From: Taudactylus pleione
Lineage: Eukaryota > Chordata > Amphibia > Anura > Myobatrachidae
Reading direction: 5' to 3'
NCBI GenBank assembly: GCA_031769625.1
Contig: JAUIMM010000534.1
Coordinates: 5,482,001 to 5,546,000, forward strand
DNA length: 64,000 bases
Shown: piece by piece, positions 32,761 to 43,400 of the stretch
Layout: each line of letters opens with the position of its first letter
Position numbering within the stretch: the first letter of the stretch is position 1
Made by a program: the position numbers and the translations under genes
Notes under the pieces: generated by a model
Told to the model about the DNA's origin: nothing
Databases searched by the model: none
Seen by the model: the letters and a program-made list of their open reading frames with translations, nothing else

Positions 32761-33424
32761 TGTGTATGTGTGTACTAAATAAAAATACACCTTACCTATA
32801 TGGTGGTTTCTCTGCGATGGGGAACCTCTGAAGAAATTGATCCTCCTTTGGCAGACAGTCGGTATTCACTATTCATGTAGGAAATCCCATTTTCCCGTAA
32901 GATGCCTGTTTGTGTAGGAATATAACCAATGTCATTATCATACAACAGAGGTTCAACCAAACCCATGCTTCATGTCCCCTCCAGCCTCCTACCTGTGTCA
33001 CTCCAGCCTCCTGCTCCGTGTCCAATTCATCCATGTGTCAAGCTATATGCCCCATGTCTCTCAAGTCTTGTGCCCCATGTCACCTCCAGCCTCCTGCTCC
33101 CTGTGTTTGTTCCTGCTCCAAGTCCCCACCAACCTTCTGTGTCTCCCCAACCTCCTGCCATATGTCGCCTCCAGCTCCCTGTGTCATATCCAACCTCCTG
33201 CCCCATGTCCCTTGGACCCTTCCAGCTTCCTGAGTCATCTCCAGCCTCCTGCTCTCTGTATCATGTTCTGCCCCATGACCCCCCCAGCCTCCTACTCCAT
33301 TTTGCCTCCAGCTCACTGTGACATTCCAGCCTCCTACACCATATCATTCCAGCTTCCTGCTCCCTGTGTCACCTCCAGCCCCATGTCACTTGAGCTTCCT
33401 GTCCCACTGTCTTTCCTTCCTCTG

Positions 33425-34270
33425 TCCTGTTTTTCAAGCATCCTGTCTCCCCTCTGTATTTCCAGCCTCCTGTCTCCCCTCTTTATATCCAGCATCCTGC
33501 CCCCTCTGTATATCCAGCCTCCTGCCCCCTCTGTATATCCAGTCTCCTGCCCCCTCTGTATTTCCAGTCTCCTGCCCCCAGCCTCCTGCTCCCTCTGTAT
33601 TTCCAGCCTCCTGCCCCCTCTGTATTTCCAGCGTCCTGTCTCCCCTCTGTATTTCCAGCCTCCTGTCTCCTCTCTGTATTTCCATCCTCCTGCCCCCTCT
33701 GTATTTCCAGCCTCCTGCCCCCTCTGTATTTCCAGCCTCCTGCCCCTCTGTATTTCCAGCCTCCTGTCTCCCCTCTGTATATCACGCCTCCTGCCCCCTC
33801 TGTATTTCCAGCCTCCTGTCCCCAGCCTCCTACCCCATCTGTATTTCCAGCCTCCTGCCCTATCTGTATTTCCAGCCTCCTGCCCTCTCTGTATTTCCAG
33901 CCTCCTGCCCCCTCTGTACATCCAGTCTCCTGCCCCCTCTGTGTATCCAGCCTCCTGCCCCCTCTGTATTTCAAGCCTCCTGCCCCCTCTGTATTTCAAG
34001 CCTCCTGCCCCCAGGCTTCAGCACCCTCTGTATTTCCAGCCTCCTGCCCCCTCTGTATTTCCAGCCTCCTGCCCCCTCTGTATTTCCAGCCTCCTGCCCC
34101 CAGCCTCCTGCCCCTTGTATTTCCAGCCTCCTGCCCCCTCTGTATTTCCAGACTCCTGCCTCCTCTGTATTTCCAGCATCCTGCCCCTTCTGTATATCCA
34201 GCCTCCTGCCCCCTCTGTATATCCAGCCTCCTGCCCCCTCTGTATTTCCAGCCTCCCCTGCCCCCAGCCT
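33425..34270. repeat. 26-bp minisatellite array
   Basis: About 30 units of TCCAGCCTCCTGCCCC plus CTCTGTATTT are arranged head to tail, with occasional truncated units. The purine strand is G-rich, with GGGGGCAGGAGG in each unit. Frames of several hundred codons on both strands come only from the period and are rejected as genes. Confidence 0.93.
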
Positions 34271-34302
34271 CCTACTCTTCCCCCCCGGCCACGCTATCTT
34301 AC

Positions 34303-34463
34303 CGGCTTGCTCCATCTGCAGCCTGCATAGTCCTCTCAATAGCCTGCATGGTCCTCCTCTCTGTGTGGGGCAGACGGTTCTTAAGTGTAGTGATGTCGCG
34401 CTCCAGCTCCCGGCAGTCCTGGAGATAGGAGGAATTGACACACTCGGCGGCGGCGCAGGGCAT
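34303..34463 (-). CDS. Possible captured host first exon (53 complete codons plus a split codon)
   Basis: On the minus strand a start codon in the context CCCACAATGCC opens a 53-codon frame that ends at a good donor, CCG|GTAAGA, at 34303/34302. The peptide is hydrophilic and helix-prone, with three Cys near its start (MPCAAAECV, LQDC) followed by a charged coiled-coil-like stretch (RELERDITTLKNRL, RRTMQAIERTMQ). The GC content and codon pattern differ from the surrounding minisatellite. An imperfect palindrome with a TCATGA centre lies just upstream (about 34476-34508), where a promoter would be. It sits wholly inside a non-autonomous hAT element, so transduplication of a host 5' exon is the simplest reading. 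I do not recognise the gene, and a chance frame cannot be excluded. Confidence 0.4.
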
Positions 34464-34761
34464 TGTGGGCCAAAATGGGAGAGACTTCCGTCATGACATC
34501 TCTCCCAGTCCCTGAAGAATGAAGAAGACTACAGGAAACGGGCCAGGGAGGGGGCAGAGCACATGGGACAGACAGCTGCAGTGCTGCCCAGTGCCGGCCA
34601 TTTTCTTCAGGTGAGTAAGCTTCAGCGCAGAAGTTGTAACACTGCCAGTCATGGCAGCTGGGGCCGGCCCAGCTGATCATAGAGGTGGTGGGTGATGGAA
34701 GCGCGCCAGGCAGCCGCCGGCCCCTAAAGGCATATAAAGGGACCGGCCCAATCCGCCCCTG

Positions 34762-34890
34762 CTCATATCTATGTATTTATCTATCCATCTATCTTATATC
34801 TATCTCATATCTATCTATTTATTTATATATTATATATATCTATCTATTACATATCTATCTATCTAGTATCTATCTTATATTATTCTTATC
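34762..34890. repeat. TCTA microsatellite
   Basis: Right-hand remainder of the tract split by the hAT element. Confidence 0.93.
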
Positions 34891-36086
34891 CTTTATTTAT
34901 ATGGTGCCATAAGGGTTCCGCAGCACCATACAAAGTACAGAAACAAATGAGCACACAAGACAACAGTTATTAACAATACAGACAATGCAGGACAAGTACA
35001 TGATTTATAAACAATGCTGCATAACACCTAAATAAGCACCAGGGTGTCAGTAACCAAGTTTTAGGTGCCATTGTAAATTAAAGTAAAAGTAAGGCAAGAA
35101 GAAGCATGTGAGGGAAGAGGGCCCTGTTCGCGAAAGCTTACATTCTAAAGGGGAGGGTCAGACAAACGGGTGACACAGATGGGCTAGATAGTGAGGAAGG
35201 AGCATAGAGTAGTGGGTTAGGATGAGTGCTGGAAAGCATTGAGGAAGAAATGGGTCTTGAGAGCCCATGTGAAGATTAAGAGCCAGGAAGCCAAGTGATG
35301 GAGGAATTTTGAGTGAAGGCCAGGGAGATGGAAAAAGGTGGCTACTCGAAGTTTTAAGAGGCAAATGTCATGAGTGTCGAATGGAAAGAATGAAATGGAG
35401 GGTTCAGAAGATAGAGTTGGTAGGAGTGACCTAAGGTTAGAAGGACCCCAAGACCACCACCATGGAAACCTCCAGGCCAGGGTGTGTGAGAGAATGTGAG
35501 GCCCCCAAAGGAGATAGCTGCAGGAGCAGTGGTGTCAGATAGGTAAATCCAGGGTTTGTTGATGGCAAAGAGAATGAAGGCGTTGCAGATGAAGCGCTCA
35601 TGAATGAGGACCAATTTATAATAGACAGAACTTTCTTTCCAGAGGGAACAGGAGAGAGGGACAGAGTTAAGAGGAGTGAGGAGAATGAGATTATTAGGGT
35701 TGATGTAGCGTGGAGGTGATATTGATCTAGAGCAAGGGGATAAGGAGTGTGGGGGTATGTGGCTGGCTTCTGAATGAGGAAGGGTGACAGCAGGTGGTGG
35801 GCAAGGTGTGGTTTAGTGTGGTGTGGGGGGGGGATAGTTAAATTTCAGAAAAGAGAGGGTGCAGGGTTTAGCGGTGGTGCAGCAGGACCGTGGTGGAAGA
35901 GAAGTGAATAATACTGGAGTTGTGGGAGATGCAGTGGAGAGACTTATATGTGATGAAGAGAGACAGAGGAGAGGAAGGAGGGGGAGAAGGTAGAGGGGAC
36001 TATGGTTGAAGAAAAGAGGTGAAAACTGGTGGTAGAGGAGAAAATAATGTAGCTGCTGAGTGAGGGAGGAGTAGAACAAAAGAGAC
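34891..36086. other. Unrecognised repeat-like block, no gene
   Basis: The block ATTTATATGGTGCCATAAGG near 34893 and the phrase GCTTACATTCTAAAGGGGAG near 35135 have the look of a dispersed non-LTR or transposon 3' region. The rest is strongly purine-rich on the plus strand (GGAGGAGAGG words to 36080). No intact frame or terminal repeat was found. Family unknown. Confidence 0.35.
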
Positions 36087-36089
36087 ATA

Positions 36090-36639
36090 GGGCCTGATTC
36101 AGAGCCGGACGCTCTGACCAGAGCGCTCGCTCTGAATCAGTGCCCTCCTCCATGAAAATGGAGCGGCCCCCTGGCCGCTCGTATAGCTGTGGGTGACCAC
36201 CCACAGCATATGCGAGCGGCCAAAAAGATGGTTGCGATGGTCTTGACCATCACGATCATCGGACTTGCGACGGAGAGCCTGCGGTAGGGTCTCTCTGCCA
36301 CAAGCCCTGGAGTGATTTTGGCTCTATCAGAGCCAAAATCACTCCCACGGATATCACTAGTGATGTCAGTGAGGCCGGCTTCAGACGGTAGGCATTCCCA
36401 TGGGAATGCCTCCGTCTGGCAGGCACACCCCCGGCATGCCCACCAAAGGGGGCATGCTGTCAATCAACATCAACAGCACGCCCCCTTTGGTGCGAGACCC
36501 AGAGCGATGGAAAGCCCGTCGCTCCCCGGGTCTCGCGCATGCGCACGACTGAGCTCCCTCCATCGTGCGCATGCACAGTGGGGAACATTGACCCACTTGC
36601 GAGCGTACTGCTGCTCGCGAGCGGGTCTGAATGACCCCC
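36090..36639. mobile_element. MITE of the GGGCCTGATTCAG family
   Basis: It begins with the hairpin end GGGCCTGATTCAGAGCC and finishes GGTCTGAATGACCCCC, with ATA on both sides. It is inverted relative to the copy at 18480-19014. An inner near-palindromic GTGATTTTGGCTCT pair and TATCACTAGTGATGTC are visible. Confidence 0.85.
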
Positions 36640-36642
36640 ATA

Positions 36643-37300
36643 GTGTAGATGAGGCAGTTAGGGGTGGGGGAGGGAAAAGTCAGTAGTAGTAATGAGTGTG
36701 AGATACAGGAGAAGTACAGTTCAAATGTCAAAATCAGATAAAAGGAAGAACAGTGCTGGAAGATGTAAAGGAACAGCTACAATAGTATATTATAAACAAA
36801 AGGAGTTTACAGCTTTTAAAGTTGCAGGACTTTAGAATTAGTATAAAGTATGATTATAAAAAAAAGGTATAGGTGAGAAACAATGGTAGATACTACAGTG
36901 GTATAGAGATAAATTGACAGTGGTACTGGAATGATTTAAGCAGTGTAGAGCAGAAACACAAGCATACAAGAATTAAATGTTCAGCAGCAGGTGGTTGCTT
37001 GCAATGCTGAAGGTAGCTGCTTGCAATGCTGAAGCAGGGTATTGGCAAAAGATGTGTCCAGGTTATAATGAAAGCTGGTGGCTGAGTTGCAGGGTATCCA
37101 GAAGCTCAGAAGATCCTTTGCAATTTTTTCCAAGTTATACCGAGTTTTTTTAAATGTTGTCCTCCTGTCTTCCTCCTGTTTAACTCCTGTCTAACTCTTT
37201 AAGTTATGCTGTACATGTAGTCCCCACTTAGAAAAAACCCACTTTGAAATAAAAACCTATGCTGCAGCCTTGTACAGGCCTGCAGCTGTATAACCTATAT
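36643..37300. other. No gene recognised
   Basis: Purine-rich then ordinary AT-rich sequence with no exon, repeat or terminal structure recognised, apart from a short tandem GCTTGCAATGCTGAAG near 36998-37033. Confidence 0.6.
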
Positions 37301-37421
37301 CTGCCTATCTAATATCTATCTATGATATGCTGTCTATCTATCTCATATCTATCTATGATGTATCTATCTATGATCTATCTATGATATATCTATATAAATA
37401 GATATATACAGTATGTATATC
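37300..37421. repeat. Short TCTA/GATA tract
   Basis: TCTATC and CTATGATATAT words directly upstream of duplicate B, matching the position of the microsatellite upstream of duplicate A. Confidence 0.8.
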
Positions 37422-37596
37422 ATAAAGGACAATTTTTAAATATTAAGTGTGATAAATTTGTTATGAATCAATTTGATAGTAATGATTTCATGATTTGATT
37501 CCCTTTAATAAATATCACCTGAATGCAATGATTACAGATACAGATATTACCTGCATATACCTGATATACTGTCCTATTTCTTTTCTCATTGAACAG

Positions 37597-37875
37597 GAAG
37601 TGAAGCAGCAATACGAGCCATCCCCAGCACACTGGTTACAAAGGGAGGAAATGTAACAATCCAGTGTTCAAGTAACAATTATGTAGTGGAGGGATTTCGT
37701 TTATTTATAGGAAAGGGAAATAACAACTATAGAGATGCAACAGGTGATGGGAGAGTGGCAAACTTTACTCTCACTAATGTTACTGATAGTGATTATTACA
37801 GCTGTATCCTCAAGAATCGGTATTATCCAAGAGGATGGTCTGCTCCAACAAATTATCTACAATTAACAATAATAG
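37597..37875 (+). CDS. Ig-like C2 domain exon of a leukocyte-receptor-like gene (exon B)
   Basis: This 279-bp exon is the duplicate of the one at 27524-27802, with the same CATTGAACAG acceptor, a GTAAAT donor and phase 1 at both ends. Cysteines C23 and C69 and the three N-glycosylation motifs are kept. Compared with exon A, the first 76 complete codons differ by only three bases (T24S, L36F and one silent change). The last 17-codon block after C69 differs at nine residues (for example W to K, G-R swapped to R-G, D to A). The end still carries WSAPTNYLQLTI. It probably encodes another domain of the same receptor or the matching domain of a tandem paralogue, facing the same kind of ligand. No membrane-spanning exon follows within the window. 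Confidence 0.85.
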
Positions 37876-37917
37876 GTAAATAACTATTGCCTGATACACC
37901 ATTGTAGTCAGTAGCTG

Positions 37918-38313
37918 CATGGGGCAGATTAACAATGAGGTGGTTGAGAATACAGCCCCAGGCTTCCACTTAAAAATACTGTACGCTCCTCATCATGACA
38001 GCATGAGGATGACCAGTCACACAGCTGGCCCCACACTCGGCCATAAATCATAAATACTAAAATTGCATTTTTATTTTCCTCACAAAATTATGCAATATTT
38101 ATACTTTTACTGATTTAGGGAGACATTGGGCCTGTACACGCCCACATGGTACTGGCCACACCCACACAGCACTGGCCATACCCACACACCACTGGCCACA
38201 CCCACATGTTACTGGCCACACTCACACAGCACTGGTCACACCTCGTAGGCTTCTCATAATAGTCCCTTGAACATTTTTAGCCCCAGGCCCATGTGGCAAT
38301 TAATCTGGCCCTG
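37918..38313. mobile_element. hAT-type MITE in the intron after exon B
   Basis: The 396-bp element starts CATGGGGCAGATTAACAATG and ends TTAATCTGGCCCTG, with flanks AGTAGCTG and AGTAGCTA (7 of 8 match). It is orthologous in position to 27845-28362. Confidence 0.8.
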
Positions 38314-39512
38314 AGTAGCTAATGTTATGATCAATCACTGAAGATCACACAGCTCAATGGCTGTGTTCCGATCTGTTTTATTAATTATATTGTTAGTATA
38401 CAAATAATGTAATATATGTAACTCACATCAGATTACATCTGTGTGCAATGTGACCCTTTTCTTATTGACTCCACATAATGTTAACGCAGCCATTTGTAAG
38501 AATCTTATATTTGCACTTTGGTATAGAGAGACAGAACTGGAATATTTATGTCTCCTATTGTGAGGAGTGTGGGGTGGATTAAAGTGGGTAACAACAGACA
38601 GTAGCGTACGATAAATCAGGGTGAATGTAAGTATCACCAGATTCTAATTGGCCCCCGCACAGATAACACAGAGGCTGGCATTACTCATCCCATTACTCAT
38701 GCCCTCACCGCATCTCATTACTTGGAAAGAAGTTAAGAAAGAGCTTCATCAGAAGAATCTGAGCATATTGATCAGTATTCATCTATTACCGGGCATTAAT
38801 ATCACTGCTATGTCGCTTACCATACTCTAACTGTATATTAGTACTGCTAGTCTTTTCTACTGATGATTATATTAGTTGGCATTATGACTGGTGGACATAT
38901 AACAGGCATCCCTACTAATAGGCATAATAATGGATATTACCAGTAGTGCCTTGTGCTGTTACTGGCATATTACTGGGTACTACTACCAATAGGCATATTA
39001 TTAGGAATTACTGCTGAAGGGCACATTGTGACCATTAATATTACAATGAGTAATATGCATATTAGAGGACTTTTTTTTATAGTGAATCATGTTACTGGCA
39101 TATTGGCACTAATGTGGCCGGTGCACAATGTGACCCATGTACATCTTGCAGATCGATTATGACATATTTAGCACAGCACCAGCTCTGTAGCCCTGTGCAC
39201 ACATATACGGCCAATTCTGAGGTGTAAGGATCTCCATTGCAATTCCACTTGCAGCTGAATAGGTGGACCTGGATGGCACAGGGGTATCGGCATTTAGGCT
39301 CAGCTGAGTGAGTTCATGTCATAGACCATATCCATCTGACTTCTGATGTACCTCTTGCACCAAGCACAGGGATATTGCATGTCTGGGATGTTAAAGATGA
39401 CGGATATAGGTGCAAGCCTATGGATAAGGGCAGTGTGGTCACATACATACATTCAACATTGCATACAGGTGACTCACCTATAGGCAAGATTGAATGCATG
39501 AATGCGACCACA

Positions 39513-40580
39513 CCTAATGTGTGTCCATGGGCATCATAGGCATAACTATCATAGGTGCAAGCGGTGCAGCTGCTATGGGCCCAGAGCTCAGGGGGCCCCA
39601 TCTTATTTGTCAAAGTTACATGTGTTATATACATTTTTCACCATGGGGTGGTACATAGGGGCCCTTACAAACTTTAGCTATGGGGCCTTCAAATACCCCA
39701 TGCCCCCAATGCCCATGCTGCACTGTACTTGGTGGGTAATATCAGCCACTCACAACTGAATGGGACTGTCACACACTGATTAATGAATGACCAGCACTAA
39801 GTACCCATCAGCATTCTATAATCTGTGTACAGTACCTTGTATGTCAGGCAGGCTGCTATAACTTTGTGTCCGGCTGTCACATGCAGTTCTTGGATGCAGC
39901 TGATATCACTGAGGCAGGTGAGGATAATGGAGAACTTGGAAGAATCCAGCGCAGACAGACACAGAACAAAATGGAAAGAAATATAATGTATTCTCTATTC
40001 TAACAGGAAATGCAATATTTTTTTTACTTTTACAAGCAAATTTGCCAGTCTTTAGTGCATGGCTGCAGAAGCACCTTTGGAATGGCCAAATTAAAGTTGT
40101 AACATTAAGATAACTGAGAAAACAGTTTCTGCAACACAGTCACAGATTGTATCATTAGTTTGCAGAATCCTAATATTGTCCATTATCCTAACTAAAAATA
40201 ACAAGTACCTGGAATCATTGGGTACCGTGGTGTGAATATCATTCTGTGAGCTTTAAGTAAAGTCGTCCAAATTCATATATTTTCAATATCTTCCCTTAAA
40301 TGACCAAACATACACTAGTGCAGCTCCATCACCTTTCAGTGTCAAATATCCATAGGTTAGCAGAGACGTATAGCAATAGGAATCCATCACTACAGAATAG
40401 AATGTAGAAAAACCCACTTTTTTGAGCCAGGCAAAACAAAGCAGAGCACATACCTGCTGTACAGCATTCAGCAGGTATAAAACCAAGCCTCAATAGTCAG
40501 AGAGCAGAGTGTGCACAGACAAAAAATGGATGCTGACTTTTATACCCCCTAGATAGCCCTCCTCTATTGACATTATAGCA
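39513..40580. other. No gene recognised; one possible MITE remnant
   Basis: The stretch 39530-39725 has GGGCATCATAGGCATAACT and GGGGCCTTC/GGGGGCCCC words resembling a degraded hAT-type MITE, without certain ends. The remainder is AT-rich with no exon seen. Confidence 0.45.
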
Positions 40581-41302
40581 CAGTGATTTTCAACCTTTTT
40601 TAAATCAAGGAACTCTACACAAAATTGCCAAGGCACACCATCCGGCAATTTGGTGTGTGCGACCTATGAAAAAACACACTACATTGGCCCCCGCAGGAAT
40701 AAAACACACTACATTGGCCCCCGCAAAAATAAAACACACTACATTGGCCCCCGCAGGAATAAAACAATCACATTTTTGGCCCCCCACAAAAATAAAGCGA
40801 TCACATTTTTGGGCCCCCACAACAATAAAGCAATCACATTGGCCCCCTGCAGAAATAAAACAATTACATTGGCCCCCACAGAGAAAAAAAACACATTGCA
40901 CCCTGACTGAAAAAAAAGCAGATTGGCTCACCCTGCCCCCGGACTGGAAGCGCTGGCTCGGTCACTGGCACAGGGCGGGCTGGAAGCGTTGGCTCTGTCG
41001 CTGTCACGAGGCAGGAAGGAAGTGCCAGCTCAGTCACTGGCGCGGGGTGGGCAGAAGCGATGGCTCTGTCACTGGTGCAGGCGCGCAGGAGGGAGCGCGG
41101 CGTGCGTGACCTGTGATGTCATGCCGCTGCGTCTAGGCAGGTGACGGCCCTGGCGCGCTTGAGCCTCCCAGCGGAGCTCAGCGGCAGCCCGGACCACACA
41201 TTAATGTATAATGTGCCTGGCGGCTCTGACAGCCGCCGCGGCACACTTCACAACTGTCCATGGCACACTAGTGTGCTGCAGCACACCGGTTGCAAACCGC
41301 TG
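40581..41302. mobile_element. Non-autonomous hAT element (Charlie-like ends)
   Basis: The 722-bp element starts CAGTGATTTTCAACC and ends with the inverse of CAGCGGTTTGCAACC. Flanks TTATAGCA and TTCTAACA match at 6 of 8 bases. It contains a minisatellite at 40673-40880 and a GC-rich half. The end motif is of the CAGTGNTTYTCAACC type well known from vertebrate hAT elements. Confidence 0.7.
40673..40880. repeat. Minisatellite, about 30-bp units
   Basis: Units of ACACTACATTGGCCCCCGCA plus an AATAAA-containing spacer repeat about seven times with increasing divergence. Confidence 0.88.
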
Positions 41303-41717
41303 TTCTAACAGATGCATTGTGAGGTTGTTTGCTGCGTACGATATATCGTTAGCAATCATTATGACACATCTATATCGTATGCTCGTTTGTACAATCGTTC
41401 AATTTGTTGGCACAAATCATAAAGAATTTCAAAGAAGAATTTCAAGGGAAATCGTAAATAAGATTGGAACATTTACAAATCGCACCTTGTAAGGGCACCT
41501 TAAGGGAGATTGCTACTAATTGAGGGAGTCTCCCTGACAATTAGGTACTGTAGAGTTGGCAAGTATTCCCTTAGTGCAGCCAACTATCCTTGCCTACAGA
41601 CAGTGTACCTGAGGGAAGGCCATCACAGGAATGTCTTCGGTGGCCACTCCACTCCTGCACTGCCAAGTCACCAGCTATCCCCCTATTATGGTAACCGCTG
41701 GGTTTTGTTGGTGAGTG
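41303..41717. other. No gene recognised
   Basis: Short unique sequence with a possible MITE end near 41490 (TTGTAAGGGCACCTTAAGG). No coding exon. Confidence 0.5.
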
Positions 41718-41929
41718 CAGGGTCACAACTAGGGGGGGCTGGAAGTGCACGTGCACTGGGTGCGCTGCTGCATCCGCTGCTAGTGTCAACCAGCCCGGTG
41801 CCACAGGGAGTCTCCAAGCCAGATGACCGCTTATTACCAGCGGGTGCCCAGCTCCTGTCCTGCAGCTATGCGGTAGCCGGAGGCTGGAGTTCTCTCCTGA
41901 ACTCCAGCTTCTGGCTCTCCCCACAGGCT

Positions 41930-41963
41930 CTATGGGAGAGACAATATAATGTCTCTCCCATAG
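41930..41963. repeat. Palindrome CTATGGGAGAGACA / inverse
   Basis: Fourteen-base arms around a 6-bp loop. A related palindrome occurs at the same relative place in the hAT elements at 51297-52404 and 30993-34761. Confidence 0.7.
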
Positions 41964-42039
41964 TTCCGAGGAGCAGCCGGGCGGACCAGACGGCAGCGGA
42001 CTCAGGAGCAGGGTTTAAGGTAAGTATTGTTTTTTTGTG

Positions 42040-42330
42040 CAAGCTGCACTACAGGGGCATTACTATGGGGGCATTACTATATAGGCACTACTACAGGGGC
42101 ATTACTATATGAGCACTACAGGGGCATTACTATGGGGGCATTACCATATGGGCACTACTACAGGCGCATTACCATATGGGCACTACTACAGGGGCATTAC
42201 TGGTCACTACTACAGGAGTATTACAATGGGGGCACTACTACAGGGGCATTACCATGTGGCACTACTACATGGGCATTACTATATGGGCACTACTATAGGG
42301 GCATTACCTCAGGGGGCATTACTATAGGTG
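42040..42330. repeat. Minisatellite of ACTACAGGGGCATTACTAT units
   Basis: About 13 variable units of 18-25 bp built from GGGGCATTACTAT and GGGCACTACTACA. The same unit type is found at 51645-51990. Confidence 0.88.
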
Positions 42331-42389
42331 CACTGCTGTAATTACCAGGGGGGGTGCCCCAGGTGACAGAAATCCTAGTTTCGGCCCTG

Positions 42390-42849
42390 GTGAGTGTTTA
42401 ATGTCCACTGGGGTGTATGTGTGTTGGTGAGTGTTCGAGGTCCCACTGGTAGGCGTGGTGTGTGTTGAGTGTTCAATGTCCGGTGGGGTGTTGCATATCC
42501 CTTACCTGGAGACTGCGCATGCCAATGCTGTCAAATGCATAGTTTGGTAGAGGAAGAATATTGTTTTGAGGCTGTTGTTTATATATGGTATGTGCCTCTT
42601 AATTCTTAATAAATTGGATTTTTTCTACTTACTATTAAATCCATTTCTCCAAGTGCATCTGGGGGACAATGTAACCATGGGGTTGTGCTAAGGATGTAGG
42701 AGGTATATCTCACTATATTAACTTTAAACTATAAAGCTCATCTCTCAATGCCATCTTAGTTTTTCAGTTACAAGACTTCAAAAATAGAGACTCAAAAAGA
42801 AGAACTAATGAAGGTGGGAACACAATGTCCCCCAGTTATTTAACATTGA
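42390..42849. other. No gene recognised
   Basis: Begins with GTGAGTGTT-like words repeated around 42390-42470, then unique AT-rich sequence. No exon seen. Confidence 0.55.
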
Positions 42850-43400
42850 GGGGTAAATTTACTAAGAATTGTGTTGGTCCGAGATTGCAATCACTGGTGT
42901 GTTTGGCCATTTTTTAAAACAAGCAAACTTACTAAAGGCAAACTTGGGTGAGAAATCATGAAACCCTGTGCAAAACACGTGTGAAAACACGACTAGAAAT
43001 AATTACACCATTGGCCTAACTCGCAGGTACTACAATTATGATTATAATCACGGGTGTATTTTAAGCAAACTCGGTCTAAAATACTATTTTTTTGCACGAT
43101 TTGGCTGATTCCGATGCATCTGAACGTCAAATCACGTAAATCATGTAGTGTCCATGAACGATAAGGATGCCGGTCCTGCAGGTCGTTTGTCGTATCCTCA
43201 GATATTACTTACAGTACATGCAGTAAGATCTGGCAATCTCTTTAACGATGCACTGGAAATCGTTAAGCATGCACAATAGGTCTTTGGTCAGATTACACAG
43301 TTTCATGCACAATATTATATGTCTAACAGTGCCAGAGAGTTGCCGGGGAGATCAAGATAAATCTTTGCATGGTTTGCGAGTCGTATAGTGTGTAGGTACC
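42850..43400. mobile_element. Harbinger-like element, left part
   Basis: The left end GGGGTAAATTTACTAAGAAT at 42850 is identical to that of the element at 14835-15825. The interior also has ACTCGG and ATCACG words. No matching right end was found, so the right boundary is a guess. Confidence 0.5.

Larger units (their letters stand above)
30993..34761. mobile_element. 3.8-kb non-autonomous hAT element with minisatellites
   Basis: The ends CAGGGGCAGATTAGG and the inverse of CAGGGGCGGATTGGG are imperfect inverted repeats, matching at 13 of 15 bases. Flanks TTCATATC and CTCATATC match at 7 of 8, although this word is common in the surrounding microsatellite. The element splits the TCTA tract cleanly. 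Inside are a fragment of another MITE starting CAGAGCCGTAACTAG (31624), minisatellites at 31690-31990 and 33425-34270, a fold-back at 32535-32760 and a possible captured exon at 34303-34463. No transposase is seen. Confidence 0.78.
37422..39512. repeat. Segmental duplication, copy B (Ig exon with introns)
   Basis: It aligns with 27333-30150 from ATAAAGGACAATTTTTAAAT to about the GCATGAATGCGACCAC block. It lacks the insertions at 28553-28862 and 29577-29820 and a short stretch near 29930, so it is the less-interrupted copy. Exon-to-exon distance is 10,073 bp. Confidence 0.92.
41718..42389. mobile_element. Non-autonomous hAT element with CAGGG-AACTAGG ends
   Basis: The 672-bp element starts CAGGGTCACAACTAGG and ends with the inverse of CAGGGCCGAAACTAGG. 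The flanks share GTGAGTG (7 bp; 8 bp, GGTGAGTG, if the last G is counted in the duplication). It includes a 34-bp palindrome at 41930-41963 and a minisatellite at 42040-42330. Confidence 0.8.

Noticed and set aside
33318..34496. Long open frames (392 and 452 codons on the plus strand, 221 on the minus strand) over 33-34.5 kb
   Set aside because: They are produced by a 26-bp minisatellite; the translations are simple Pro/Ser/Leu or Gly/Arg repeats in several frames, and both strands are open.
40657..41109. 150-codon plus-strand frame over the 30-bp minisatellite
   Set aside because: It is repeat-derived and lies inside a non-autonomous hAT element.
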